From: Candidatus Peribacteria bacterium | GTDB lineage: Bacteria; Patescibacteriota; Gracilibacteria; Absconditabacterales; Absconditicoccaceae | Assembly: GCA_031276875.1 (NCBI GenBank) | Contig: JAISMG010000014.1 | Location: forward strand, 1-53,492 | Direction of reading: 5' to 3' | Length of the DNA stretch: 53,492 nucleotides | Shown: piece by piece, positions 41,476 to 51,864 of the stretch | How positions within the stretch are numbered: the stretch's first letter is position 1 | Layout: the number at the start of each line of letters is the position of its first letter | Program-made: the position numbers and the translations under genes | The notes under the pieces: model-generated | The model's database searches: none | The model's input: the letters and a program-made list of their open reading frames with translations, nothing else | What the model was told of the DNA's origin: nothing

Positions 41476-41619
41476 ACAAATGTTTGTTTTACATCTTAGA
41501 AATATACATAATCAACCCATTACAACAAAAAGACATATCCATTTTAAACTTCTTTTATATTGTATTCTAGAGGAAGAAATATACTCTACTAATACATATT
41601 TATTTTTTTATGGTATCTT

Positions 41620-42828
41620 ATGCAAAGTAAAACATATGGAATGATAGTTTTTCTTGGTGGATTAGGTATTGCTTTGGGAGGATGTTCTCCTCTATTTGAA
41701 GGAGATAGAACCATCGCCACAGGAAACAACACCGAAAATATTCTTATCCAAAATGAGCAATATTTGGAAGAAACAGAAGAAAATCTGGCTGAAAAAGCAG
41801 ACCTTATCCTGGATACTACCTATTGAACAGAATATATAACACTCCTTTCTGGAAAAAATTGTAGTTCTTATAGAAATGAAAAATATTGATTTATCCTTCA
41901 ACTTCCTGACAATTGGGATGACACTTGTGCGGTAGAAGAATATGTCACTGTGAATTCAGAAACTAAACAGCAAGGAATTTCTTTACGTTTTTATTTTTTT
42001 AATGACAAACTTCCACGACCTGCTAGGAGTGATTCAAAAATACTTCCCAATGGATGGTATTCTCCTTTTAGAATTAATATAAAAAATATAGAAGATTATA
42101 ATTGATTTCTCTCTCATTTGGAGAACCAAACTTTTGAAGAACCAATAGACATAGAAGAAGATATAGGTCATAATGATTCCCACTATTTTCTTCTTATACG
42201 AGGCAATATAGACCGAGAATCTTGGGGACAAATAGCTTTTGGATGGAATCCTCCACAGTTCACGGAGTATATTAAAGAGCATTTTCAAACCTTTGATATT
42301 TGAGAAGGTAGTTTTCAATTTTCAGGAGGAAATGAAGTAGTGGTTGATGAAGGATACTGAATAGTTAGCTATAAACTTATTTACTATGGAAGCTGTAATC
42401 ATTATAAAAATGAAACGTATGGATTTGAAATTCAACTACCTAATGAATGGGATGATAACTGTGTTATTCAACAATCTACTACAATTTTCAAAGATGGAAC
42501 AGAAACAAACAATCTCAGGTTCTTTTATTTTTATGATGTTCCTGAACGAAAAATGTGAACAAGTTCTCATCTTCTCCCCAATGGATGGCAGGCTCCTTTT
42601 CAAGTTATTATTATAGACGATAAAAATTATTATGCAGATTTTTGGGAGGACCAGATAGGTGGAAGAGAACGATTGGAACAAGATACTATAGCAAAAAATA
42701 CTACTTATTATTTTCGCTTTGATATAGGAAATGGAGACCGTGAAGATTGGAAACAACTCTCTTTTGGATGGGAACCAATGGAATTTATAGATTATTTTCA
42801 AAAACACTTTAAAACGTTTGATGTATAG
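41620..42828 (+). CDS. Lipoprotein with an internal duplication
   Basis: 402 residues, with six TGA as Gly. A lipoprotein signal peptide ends in the lipobox IALGGC. Two homologous domains of about 170 residues follow. Domain 1 contains KYGFILQLPDNWDDTC, LPNGWYSPF and FTEYIKEHFQTFDI; domain 2 contains TYGFEIQLPNEWDDNC, LPNGWQAPF and FIDYFQKHFKTFDV. The Gly in KYGF is TGA while its counterpart in TYGF is GGA. Each domain also keeps a Cys pair. The family is not recognised; it is probably anchored to the outer face of the membrane. A TATGGT box lies 5 nt before the ATG. Confidence 0.85.
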
Positions 42829-42935
42829 CAAAAAATCGTTCATCTTATTTAATTAGCCCTTTGCTGCATTTCGCTTGCACATTACCAGAAGAAAAGAACC
42901 GAATGAAGCCTCCACTAAAAAATCACCGTAAAACT

Positions 42936-44000
42936 TCACAAAATACTTTCTTTAATCGTCGGCTTTTCTACCAAAAGTTTTACTTCATAATTCCCATATT
43001 TTCCTATCGTAGTAATTTTGTAAAACCTATCAGCAATTTCAGTAGGAAAAGAAAACTGATATTCCAAATAAGGATAAATAAGCCCATTCGTAGAAGTCAA
43101 CAAATTGAGGAGAGAAAGTCTGAATTTTTTGTCTGTTATCTTCGTATTATTTGTCAGCTGAGAAAAGTTCAAACCTTTCAACTCATCTTCTTTGGCAGAA
43201 ATAACGGTTAATCCTGTTCCAACTGAAGAAAAAGGATTTTTATTATTGTTAAAATTTAAAACAGCTCAATTTTCACTATTAATTCTACTTTCTCTAATTA
43301 CCGAGTCATTATTCGGCTTTATTTTCTTATCAGTATAGTTAATGTCTCTGGTAGACATTATTTGAAAATCATCTCAATCATATTTCCCTTGTAATGACCA
43401 ATCCACCATAGCATCGTTGTTAATATCATCTCCATCAATATCATCATTCTCATTTAGCTTTTCAAATCAACCGTCCCTCCTGAGAAATGGTGGTAATCTA
43501 ATGGTTCCTGAAAAAGAAGTAAGCTGACTTTCTGTGCGACCTCCTTTTTCATAAGGTTTCTTACTTAAATCATCCACAGAAAAAATAAAATTTTCCGCAT
43601 TGAGATAATCCAATTTATTGTAATCACGAGCATCTCCCGTTACTAATGTCCATTCAACATTTCCTTGCCCAGTGGCTGGAATACGTTTAGTCCTAGAAGC
43701 AATCTCTCGCAATATCCCATTTTCTTCACCAGTAAAAAAATAGCCAAAATCCTTAGGTTGATGGTCAGCTTTTTCTCCCCAATTTGCAGTAGCAAGCCAT
43801 CCTCCACTGCCTTGGTATCACGGCAATCTGTATCTCAAAACTAATTCTGCCCTTTCCAATCCTGAAATGGCTGCATAATATGCCTTATTATATGCTATCG
43901 TATCACCAAAATTGGTATAAAACGCCAAAAAGCTGGAATACAACGCTCCCACAATAGCTGCACCAATTATCAAAAGAATAAGAACAATTGCAACGACCAT
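42936..44000 (-). CDS. Pilin-like (PilX-type) protein
   Basis: 354 residues, with four TGA as Gly. The N-terminus is a long hydrophobic helix (MVVAIVLILLIIGAAIVGAL) followed by an amphipathic continuation and AYYAAISGLERAELVLRYRL. This is the layout of PilX/minor-pilin proteins, where AxxAxxGLE-A follows the membrane helix. A large extracytoplasmic domain with Asp/Asn-rich loops (NENDDIDGDDINNDAM) could bind calcium. It may be part of a type IV pilus, which is common in these episymbionts. No pilus ATPase is in the window. The frame extends upstream to a TTG at 44009. Confidence 0.6.
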
Positions 44001-44022
44001 ATTTCACAATGGAATAAAAAAC

Positions 44023-44544
44023 CTATATTTTATCTATATTAGGAGCTCCACAAAACGGACAATATTCATATGATGAAACATACCATTCTGCACATTCACG
44101 ACATTCTGTTTTTAGTTTTTCTCCACACGTTGCACAGCAAGTATATGCTATAGAATTGAGCGTATGACAATTTTCACATACTTGTAAAGAAGCTAGTAAT
44201 GCTTGTCTCCGTGGGGTTTTGTCCCATTTCCAACCTTGAGGTCTACACGCATAATAGAGAGGAAGCCCAAAAATTGGCGTCAAAAACAAAATCATCAAAA
44301 TAGAAACAAATTGAAATCCACCACTGCTACTTCTCGCATTTGCATCTTTGATGACTCGAATTAAACTCACTATCCAAAAGAAGAAAAAAATCAGCCCTCC
44401 AATAAGTCGGAAATTGTTTCATCACGAAAAGGTTTCTACCACAGCTTGCCATCCGTCATTTCCAAATAAAGAGAAGGTTAGCGTATCAGAAGGAAGCAAA
44501 GTACCCGAAACTATTCCTCACGAAATTTCTGCTAAAGTTTCCAT
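44023..44544 (-). CDS. Membrane protein with a C-terminal double zinc ribbon
   Basis: 173 residues. Two hydrophobic segments (RLIGGLIFFFFWIVSLI and FVSILMILFLTPIFGLPLYY) are followed by a cytoplasmic part with CENC...CATC and CREC...CPFC, four paired cysteines typical of tandem zinc ribbons (DZR type). Three TGA are read as Gly. An ATG four codons upstream (44556) is an alternative. It ends just before the pilin-like gene, so the two may form one unit. The function is unknown. Confidence 0.75.
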
Positions 44545-44681
44545 TATATATCGCATAAAAAATAAATCAATTTGAGTATTTAAATACATTTCTTTATTAG
44601 CCATCTGTTTGGTAAATGCAATAGGAATTTTCTTCTGCATTTTTTCTTGTTTTTTGGTAGCACTTTTTTATGCTCTTTGGT

Positions 44682-45269
44682 ATGCATACTTGACAGTCTA
44701 TAGAACAGCATCCTTTAGGATTTTTCCTTCCAGAACCTACAAAACTTTTATTGCTGGGAAGTTTCCCTCCACCTCAGCACCGCTGGTCAATGCATTTTTA
44801 TTATCCCAATTTCCAAAACGATATGCGAAGAATATTAGGACAAATTTTTTATCGTGAAAAATCATTTTTTGTCCTTCCTCAGAAAAAAGCTTTTGATGAA
44901 ATGAAAGCTAAAACATTTTGTAGAGAAAAAGGGATAGGCATTGGAGATACTGCTCAATCCATCATTCGCCTCCAAGACAATGCCTCTGACGAAAAATTAC
45001 AGGTCATACAAACTTTTGATATTGCAAACATTATAGTATCTCTCCAGGAATGCACTACTCTCGTCATCACAGGAAAAAAAGCGATGGAAATTCTGCTTTC
45101 TGTACTTTCCTTCAAAGAACCAAAAATTTGAACATTCTCCCCTTGCAATATAGGAAAAAGAACCCTCCATATCTATCGTATGCCTTCCACTTCTCGTGCC
45201 TATCCCAAACCAATAGAAGAAAAAGCTGAAGTATACAAAAAAATGTTCCGTGAAGTTGGAATAGGCTAA
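44682..45269 (+). CDS. Uracil-DNA glycosylase superfamily protein
   Basis: 195 residues. The opening HPLGFFLPEPTKLLLLGSFP with PPQHRWSMHFYYPN matches the MUG-like branch of the UDG superfamily (LLLGSFPPPQ-RWSM-F-YPN). NDM-CGA-RI equals NDMWRI of relatives, so CGA (44826-44828) reads as Trp. A later IGIGDTAQSIIRLQDNASD follows, and the segment after TGA ends in a motif near MPSTSRAYPKP. It removes damaged or mismatched bases from DNA. TATGCT (44669-44674) lies 7 nt before the ATG. Two TGA are read as Gly. Confidence 0.85.
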
Positions 45270-45373
45270 AAATAACAAAATTACACTATTGAAAAAAACA
45301 AAAGTTAATTACAAAACCTTGCAATTTCTCTCCAAAATACTATGTTAAAACAGATTTATTTTCTCCTGAACAA

Positions 45374-46309
45374 ATGGAAATCAAAAAAATCACCACTACA
45401 CAACTCACCGAACCTACAGGACACAAAAGACCAACTTCTTTTGATGAGTTCATTGGACAACAGCAAATAAAAAAAATGCTGAAAACCGCCATCTGAAGTG
45501 CAAAAAAAAGGGAAGGACAGCTGGGACACACGCTGTTTGCTGGACCAAGCGGATTTGGGAAAACGACAATGGCACATTTGATTGCCAAAGAGCTTGATGT
45601 AGGCGTAAAATTGATTACGGCGTACGCGATTAGCAAACCAAGTGAAATTGTGAGTCTGCTTAATAGTTTGGATACGGGAGACGTGCTTTTTATCGATGAA
45701 ATCCATAGATTGAAGCCTACCATAGAAGAAGTGCTTTATATTGCAATGGAAGATTTTGTAATTGATATGGTGATGCCCGAAGGTGGAAGTGTGAGAATTC
45801 CCATCAATCCTTTTACGCTGATTGGAGCGACGACGAAACCGGAAATGCTTTCCCAGCCGATGAAAAACAGATTTGTCTACAGTTTTCATTTTATGGACTA
45901 TTCACCAACGGAAAAGCAAGTGATTATTGAGAGATATTTGAAGCAGTATCAGATACAGTTTGCTCCTGAACTTTTAGAAGAAATAGCTCAAAAAGTTGAC
46001 TCTGTCCCGAGAGAAATCCACAATTTGGTGATTAAATTGAGAGATTTTTTTGTCAATCACGAACACGAAACCTTAACTAATACCTTGTGGCAGGAATTTC
46101 TCCACCACGCACAATTGAAAGAAGGAGGAATGACTCCCCTTCATCAGCAGTATTTGGACATTTTAGCATATTATGACAGACCATTGGGAGCAAAAGCAAT
46201 TGCTGCACAGCTTGGCATCAATGAAAAGTCCTTGGAAGAAGACATTGAGCCTTTACTCCTAAAACTTGGAAAGATAGAAAAAACCCCCGCAGGAAGGATT
46301 TTATTGTAA
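45374..46309 (+). CDS. ruvB: Holliday junction branch-migration helicase RuvB
   Basis: 311 residues. RPTSFDEFIGQQQIKKML precedes Walker A GPSGFGKTT (residues 57-65), Walker B VLFIDEIHRL (about 104-113), sensor 1 LIGATTKPEM and a C-terminal winged helix with DRPLGAKAIAAQLG. One TGA gives AIGSAKKREGQ. It is slightly shorter than the usual 330-350 residues. It drives branch migration with RuvA, which is not in the window. Confidence 0.95.
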
Positions 46310-46328
46310 GAGTATTTCCGTAAGGTAG

Positions 46329-46346
46329 TTGTGTTTGTAAACACAA
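46329..46346. terminator. Hairpin between ruvB and the convergent gene
   Basis: TTGTGTTT (46329-46336) and AAACACAA (46339-46346) form a perfect 8-bp stem. It lies between two convergent genes and may end transcription from either side, although no T-run is evident. Confidence 0.3.
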
Positions 46347-46401
46347 TTGCAACATAACGTAAGGTACATTATTTGTAAAGAAAGAATTGAGTGAGATATG
46401 T

Positions 46402-47529
46402 TTATAACACATACAGAAGCGGGAAGGCGAGTTGCATATTTTCTCGGAGGCTTTTCCAGAGACTAAATTCGCTTTGTTGTGGTGGTGGAGTGTATTTGTT
46501 TGTAGTGAGGAGTGAAGGCTGAGACGTTGCTAAGGAAAAATATGATTGAAATTCTTCGTAATGTTGGAGATTTTTGGTGAAAAAACCGGGAAACATAGTT
46601 GCAAGAAGTTTGAGGACAGCTTTATTGAGTTGTTGTAATGTTGCATTAGCGATAAAAGGAGAATTTGTTTGTTGGATGAGGTAGCTTTTGAGGTGGTGTC
46701 GGTAGGGAGAAGTGAGCGTATAATAGACATCTGCACTGAGGGAAGAAGAAAATTCACTGGTCGTTCGTGGAGCGACAAAGAGGAGCAACTCGTTCGTCGG
46801 AGTTGAAAAGTTTTTCAAGGTGTGTTGCTCGATGGTATAAATGCTTTGTGGGGGGATTTGCACCAAATTTCCTTCTGGGAAGAGCAAAAATACTTGCTGG
46901 GGAGCATCATTCTGGGTAGCAATATAGCTGATTTGAGCGGAGGCAGGAAGCGAAAACGTGCTTCTTCCTTCCGAAAACAGGAGGTCTTGGCTTCTTTGGG
47001 TGGCGAGGTCGGTTATTTTGAGATAAGCAAGATATTTTGGTGTTTGTGTATCAGAAATGGTGATAAGCTGGAGATGCTGTTGAGCGATAAATCCGTCTTT
47101 ATCGGGAGCTTCTGGATACAGATAAAAGAGTCCAGAAATCAGAATAATAACACTGATGAGCATTCCTAGAATGTTGAGTGGTTGTCTGATACGAGCAGGT
47201 CGTTTTCTGATGGCTCGTAATCCTAGCAGGAGCATTCCAAGTAATAGAAAAAGTGCTGGTTCAATGTGGAGTAATGGACGGAAGAAAAGGTGTAATGCGA
47301 GATAGCAATTTCCGATAAAGAGTATATTTTTAATTGAGAGGAAGGGTTGCTCGGTTTCGTCAATAAAATAGCAATAGGTGAAATAGGAAAGGCTGACAAT
47401 GATAAGGTATCGTCGATAACATTCGATAAATCCTCGAAATCCATTTTCTGGGAAAATGAACGTAGTAAAGAGAATGACAAACACTCGTCCAACGAGATAA
47501 TAGAGCAAATAACGAGTAAAAGGTTTCAT
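46402..47529 (-). CDS. Polytopic membrane protein, unknown function
   Basis: 375 residues. Five or so hydrophobic segments fill the first 150 residues (YLLYYLVGRVFVILFTTFIF, YLIIVSLSYFTYCYFI, IEPALFLLLGMLLLGL, ILGMLISVIILISGLFYLY). A soluble C-terminal domain of about 200 residues follows, with beta-like stretches (LQLITISDTQTPKYLAYLKI). No family was recognised. It starts 21 bp after a small gene on the same strand. It has no TGA codons. Confidence 0.75.
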   Translation of the reverse strand: MKPFTRYLLYYLVGRVFVILFTTFIFPENGFRGFIECYRRYLIIVSLSYFTYCYFIDETEQPFLSIKNILFIGNCYLALHLFFRPLLHIEPALFLLLGMLLLGLRAIRKRPARIRQPLNILGMLISVIILISGLFYLYPEAPDKDGFIAQQHLQLITISDTQTPKYLAYLKITDLATQRSQDLLFSEGRSTFSLPASAQISYIATQNDAPQQVFLLFPEGNLVQIPPQSIYTIEQHTLKNFSTPTNELLLFVAPRTTSEFSSSLSADVYYTLTSPYRHHLKSYLIQQTNSPFIANATLQQLNKAVLKLLATMFPGFFTKNLQHYEEFQSYFSLATSQPSLLTTNKYTPPPQQSEFSLWKSLRENMQLAFPLLYVL

Positions 47530-47550
47530 TAGTGAGAAAGTAAAATAAAA

Positions 47551-47790
47551 TTAGGCAATTGGAAGTGAAGTAGCTTCAGGAAAGGATTTGTGGAGAAAGG
47601 CGAGAACTTTTTCGGGGGAAGTGGTTTGGATATATACGAGTTTTTCAGCTTTTTTTTCTATTTTTTCTTGGTTGAGGATGTAGGATTGGAGATAGTTCAA
47701 TCTTTTGATTTCGGTTGCGAGGTGAGATTTGAGGAGTCCGATGATGAGTTTTTTTAGTTTTCTTCAGTCGTTAGGAAAGGTGATAAGCAT
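47551..47790 (-). CDS. Small helical protein (79 residues)
   Basis: ATG 47790 to TAA 47551, with one TGA as Gly (TFPNDGRKLKK). It is rich in Lys and Leu, probably two helices (LKKLIIGLLKSHLATEIKRL and SYILNQEKIEKKAEKL), and ends HKSFPEATSLPIA. It has no membrane segment. It is directly upstream of the polytopic membrane protein gene and probably cotranscribed with it. Unrecognised. Confidence 0.6.
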
Positions 47791-48010
47791 TGAAAAAAGG
47801 AGAAAGAGTAAAAGTGAGCTGCTAATGTTCACATTTGTTCATAGGGATTTGCGGTAAGAATTCCAGTCAACTTTTGAAAATGAAATATAGCGAAAGAGAA
47901 GTGAAATGAGATGCAAAGATTTATGTTATGTGGGATTAGAAACCTTTAGAGAATGAGAAAACAACTAGTTAGTCAATGTGGCTCCTTTGAAATATTTTGC
48001 ACGTAATTTT

Positions 48011-48445
48011 TTATCCAATCAGATTTTTAAAGTCTTCTAATCCTGCAAAACTTTTGTACACAGAAGCAAATCTCACATATGCCACTGGGTAATCCTGTTT
48101 TAGGAGGTCCAAAACATCATCACCAATTTGTTTACTCGTGATTTCATTGCCCTGAAATTGTCGCTTGATTTCAAGGGTATTGAGCATATCGTCAATATCA
48201 TCACTTTTGGAATTGGTCTTGGCAAAAGCGAGAAGAATGGCTTTTTTGAGTTTGAGGCGGTCATACATTTCTTTGCTGCCATCTTTTTTGATAACCATCA
48301 AGTCAGTAATCCCTACCCTCTCAAAGGTCGTAAATCTGAACCCACAAAATTCACATTCCCTTCTACGACGAATGGTTTGCCCATTATCAATAATTCTAGA
48401 ATCAATCACCTTGCTATCAGCATTTTTACATTTTCCACAACGCAT
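48011..48445 (-). CDS. nrdR: Transcriptional repressor NrdR
   Basis: 144 residues from ATG 48445. The N-terminal zinc ribbon reads MRCGKCKNADSKVIDSR then ECEFCGFRFTTFERV, followed by an ATP-cone domain (VIKKDGSKEMYDRLKLKKA). It represses ribonucleotide reductase genes when dATP is high. Its conserved arginines are AGA, AGG or CGT, never CGA. No nrd gene is nearby. A palindrome lies 36 nt upstream (48481-48497). Confidence 0.95.
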   Translation of the reverse strand: MRCGKCKNADSKVIDSRIIDNGQTIRRRRECEFCGFRFTTFERVGITDLMVIKKDGSKEMYDRLKLKKAILLAFAKTNSKSDDIDDMLNTLEIKRQFQGNEITSKQIGDDVLDLLKQDYPVAYVRFASVYKSFAGLEDFKNLIG

Positions 48446-48480
48446 TTGTAAGATAAGAAAAGTAAACACTATTTAAACTC

Positions 48481-48497
48481 TATACGTATTACGTATA
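48481..48497. promoter_or_regulatory. 17-bp palindrome upstream of nrdR
   Basis: TATACGTA-T-TACGTATA is a perfect inverted repeat located between nrdR and the end of the neighbouring gene, in the nrdR promoter area. It could be an operator. It is not the classic NrdR box. Confidence 0.4.
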
Positions 48498-48524
48498 ATG
48501 AAACCTATGGGAAATACAAGAGAC

Positions 48525-50729
48525 TTATCACGGGATGAGATACCTTTTATTGTAATAGGTAATATGTTTCCATACACCTCTCAGTCGCAAAATATCTTCC
48601 GCAGTATATCCTAATTTAAGATATGCTACTGCTTCTTTGCCTTTCATAAAGGTTTTTCGATTTTCCCGCAAGAGGGAAAAAAATTCCTTATTATCATCAA
48701 ATTCTGCAAATAAGGTCAATGCAAATCAGAATTCTTCCAGCAGTACAGCAATTTCCTCGTTAAGTAGCGAAAATAACGACGTATCAATCCCCAATACCTC
48801 CTCCAAAAAGAGTTTGAGCAAATGTTCAGGATGTGTAGAGGTTTTTTGTTTGCTATCTTCTGCTAAAATAAAATGATATAATAATAGAAATCCCGGCAAC
48901 AGTTCTCTCGCTACCGCACAAATATTGAGCAATGCTTGGTCAGTATACAGCTTTTTAATCTTTTTGAGATGAAGTTTTTCTAAGAAACTCCTAAATAGTC
49001 GCAAGTCAAAAGAATATAAAGCGTCTTTGAGGCGGATAAGGTCTTGGGGCTGTAAAGCAGTTTGCAAAACACTAATCATTGCTTCCCCTTGGTCTAATAC
49101 AGATAATAAAGGCTGATAAAATGCTTGGATAAATGCCACTGGAGATTTCTTCATCAGAGGAGAAATCTGAGCAGCATAGGTGGTTTGAAACCAGTCTAAT
49201 AACGACTTATTTTTTATATACAGTTTGCAAATTTTGGGATTGAGGTCTTGGAGTAAGGTAATCAGAGCAATCTCATCAAACATCGTGAGCGAAAAGACGT
49301 TGGAACGGATAGTTTGGGTAGTGGACATCATCGGAACCAAAAATTTTTCCTTTCCTGACCTCACATTGGTATGTACATAAGCGTAAAAATACGCATTTTT
49401 GGAATAAAAAAACTGTTGCAATCCATACCATTGCAAGGAGACTGGCGTTGAACGTTGTACTTCCAAAAGTTCCAAAAGCTGACGTATCATTTGAGGTTTG
49501 TAAAACCTGAGAAAAAACGTATCTGCCCTTTCTATGGATAATCCTCCTACATACGTAATATAAAAGTTGAGAAGCTGTTCCATCAATTTGGATTCTCTTT
49601 TTACTCTTTGGGGGATTTTCAAATGGTCAAATTGTTCCATATCATCGCCAATGACAGACATCATCTCATTAAATTCTTCCATCTCTTCGTCGTCATCTCT
49701 AAAGAGTGACATAAAATATTTCTGCATTCCGTGTAAATATCCTTTTTTGAAGTTGGTAGGGTCAGTGAGATAATCTAAAATAAAATCCAATTCAGCGGGA
49801 TTTTTCATCAAATTTGCCAGCTTTTTATCCAAGATTTTTTTATCATAAACACTGGAAATCAAATGAGTCACCAATTCTTGAGTATCATTATCCAAAAACA
49901 AGTATTTTAAATGAATATCAGCTGGTGCTACATCAAAAAGGATTTCTTCTTCTGCCAAAGAAATTTGGGACGTATATTTGGAATGCGTATACGTGGCTAG
50001 AAAGTTTTTTTGGATGGGAGAGAGATGTTCACCAAACAGCCACGCAAAATATGCTTCTTCATTGGAATGGTAAGCAAAAAACTGATTGATACGACGATAA
50101 AAATAAAACATCAAAAAGAAGACTTCTAATTTGGTAATCAGCTTTTTTCTGAGGTTGGCAAACTGTTCTTTGGAGATTTTATGTTTGAGTTGTACCAATA
50201 CTGCACCATAAAAATCGAAAAATAGTTCTACAAACCAATTGAAATCTTCTTGGTCAGATTTTCCGGGAAAGACTTTGACTCTCGCTACAAACAGAAAACT
50301 GAGCAGATAAAACGCATATAAACAGTCTACAAAAAGTTGATGATTTATACGAGAAGATTTGTCTTCTTCATCTGCTGTAAAAATATCTTGTAAGTACAAC
50401 GAAACTGCCAAAACCAGTGCATTGGAAGTATTCGCAACATTGTAAAATTTGTAACCATTAAAATTTGCAGCAGAAAGGTATCCGTAATAAATATCTGAAA
50501 TTTTGGAAGCATTACCTTCTCCTTTTTCTCCCAATCCAATCTTAAACTCAAAGGTATCTAATGCTAGGTCAAAAAGATTGAGTTTGTAATTTTCCACGAT
50601 TTTTCTATTGATGATAGCAAAAAAGTCTTTGGATGAAATGAAAGAGACGAACATTGAAGCGGGGTTCAGGGAATGTTGCACAAGCGTATCAGGGAAATAA
50701 GAGAGCAAAAGTCTTTTAAAAAGTTGCAT
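48525..50729 (-). CDS. Large protein of unknown function (734 residues)
   Basis: It starts at the ATG of QLFKRLLLSYFPDTL; an in-frame ATG at 50777 lies upstream of a TATACT box (50761-50766), so the later start is preferred. It is mostly helical with many aromatic residues and an acidic stretch (SLFRDDDEEMEEFNEMM). The C-terminal tail FMKGKEAVAYLKLGYTAEDI follows a TGA read as Gly, and a second TGA is the last sense codon before TAA. It has no signal peptide and no recognised domain. Confidence 0.8.
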
Positions 50730-50817
50730 AGCATAACGGAGAAAATAAAATAACAGATACAGTATACTAATATGCACATAAAATTCTAGAGGATTACAAA
50801 AGCGGAAAATTATAATT

Positions 50818-50846
50818 CAAAAAGCACCACTCATCAGTAAGATAAA
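50818..50846. repeat. Shared upstream element, copy 2
   Basis: Second copy of the element at 41447-41475, again upstream of a minus-strand gene (start 50729) and about 90 nt from its start. Confidence 0.65.
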
Positions 50847-50881
50847 AATATCCACACTTTTATCTACTAAACTTCTTAGTG

Positions 50882-50965
50882 ATGCCAAGTACTACTACAA
50901 AAAAATCCAATCTTTCTCTAGCAGAAAGGTATCCAAAAATACTCACCAAAATACAAAAAAACTAA
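50882..50965 (+). CDS. Possible 27-residue peptide
   Basis: ATG to TAA frame reading MPSTTTKKSNLSLAERYPKI and ending LTKIQKN, a composition like real proteins here. It lies between two minus-strand genes. It may be a short gene or chance. Confidence 0.3.
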   Translation: MPSTTTKKSNLSLAERYPKILTKIQKN

Positions 50966-50983
50966 CAGAAGATTATTCCAAAA

Positions 50984-51406
50984 TTACCTCTTTGACCACG
51001 TCGGAGCCTTTCTCGCTTTTTTCAGACCAGGCTTTTTTCTCTCTTTTATTCTTGGGTCTCTCTTCAAAACTCCATACGGTTTCAACGTAGGTCTCAAATC
51101 TGCATTCCACTCAACCAACGCACGTGCAAATGCCAATTTAATTGCATCAGCCTGTCCTGCAATTCCTCCTCCGGTAATCCTCATCTGTGCATCAAACTTT
51201 TTGAACGCGTCAGGAGCAATGACATCAAATGGAGCCAGTGCATTTTGGTACAAGTAGTCATTCCCTCCAAAATACTCTTTCAATGGGAGTTCTCTCCCTG
51301 TAGAAGTTTTTACAATAAACGTTCCTCCTCCTTTGGAGTACAGTTTTACTACTGCCGTAGTAGCTTTTCTTCTTCCGATAGCATAACTATATTCTTGATG
51401 TGTCAT
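50984..51406 (-). CDS. rpsI: 30S ribosomal protein S9
   Basis: 140 residues. YSYAIGRRKATTAVVKLY at the start, RITGGGIAGQADAIKLAFAR in the middle and the basic tail GLKKARKAPTWSKR, whose end contacts tRNA in the P site. The start codon shares one base with the rplM stop (TAATG), the usual rplM-rpsI coupling. Confidence 0.97.
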   Translation of the reverse strand: MTHQEYSYAIGRRKATTAVVKLYSKGGGTFIVKTSTGRELPLKEYFGGNDYLYQNALAPFDVIAPDAFKKFDAQMRITGGGIAGQADAIKLAFARALVEWNADLRPTLKPYGVLKRDPRIKERKKPGLKKARKAPTWSKR

Positions 51407-51864
51407 TATTTATACAACATTATAGGAGTAAAAGTATCATATTTGGTGGTTGTTCCTTTCATAACTTTGAGTCTTTTCATCCTCGCATCTCTCAATTTAT
51501 TTTTTGGAAGCATTCCACGAACCGCATATCGCAGTGCTTTAGGAGGATTTTTCTGAAGTAATTCTCCCAAGGTAATGCTTTTGAGATTTCCTTTGTAGCC
51601 ACTGTAGGAATAATAAACTTTTTCCTGCAATTTATGACCACTCACGACGATTTTATCAGCATTTTCGACGATAACAAAACTTCCCGCATCCCAAAAATCT
51701 GAATAATACGCTTTATCTTTTCCCGTTAGTTTTTTAACAATATCTACTGCTAATCTTCCTAACGTTTTCCCTGTTGCATCTACCTTGTATCGCAACCTAT
51801 TTTTCTCTTGGTCAGTCTGCTTTATCCACAACGTTTTGTTGAGGTTTTTACTTGTAAACTCCAT
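51406..51864 (-). CDS. rplM: 50S ribosomal protein L13
   Basis: 152 residues. W-I-x-D-A-x-G-x-x-LGRLA appears as YKVDATGKTLGRLAVDIVKK, then GDFV/VVNADKI as GSFVIVENADKI, and AVRGMLPKNKLRDARMKRLK. It is an early-assembly 50S protein. It is first of the rplM-rpsI pair; no TGA codons. Confidence 0.97.
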   Translation of the reverse strand: MEFTSKNLNKTLWIKQTDQEKNRLRYKVDATGKTLGRLAVDIVKKLTGKDKAYYSDFWDAGSFVIVENADKIVVSGHKLQEKVYYSYSGYKGNLKSITLGELLQKNPPKALRYAVRGMLPKNKLRDARMKRLKVMKGTTTKYDTFTPIMLYK

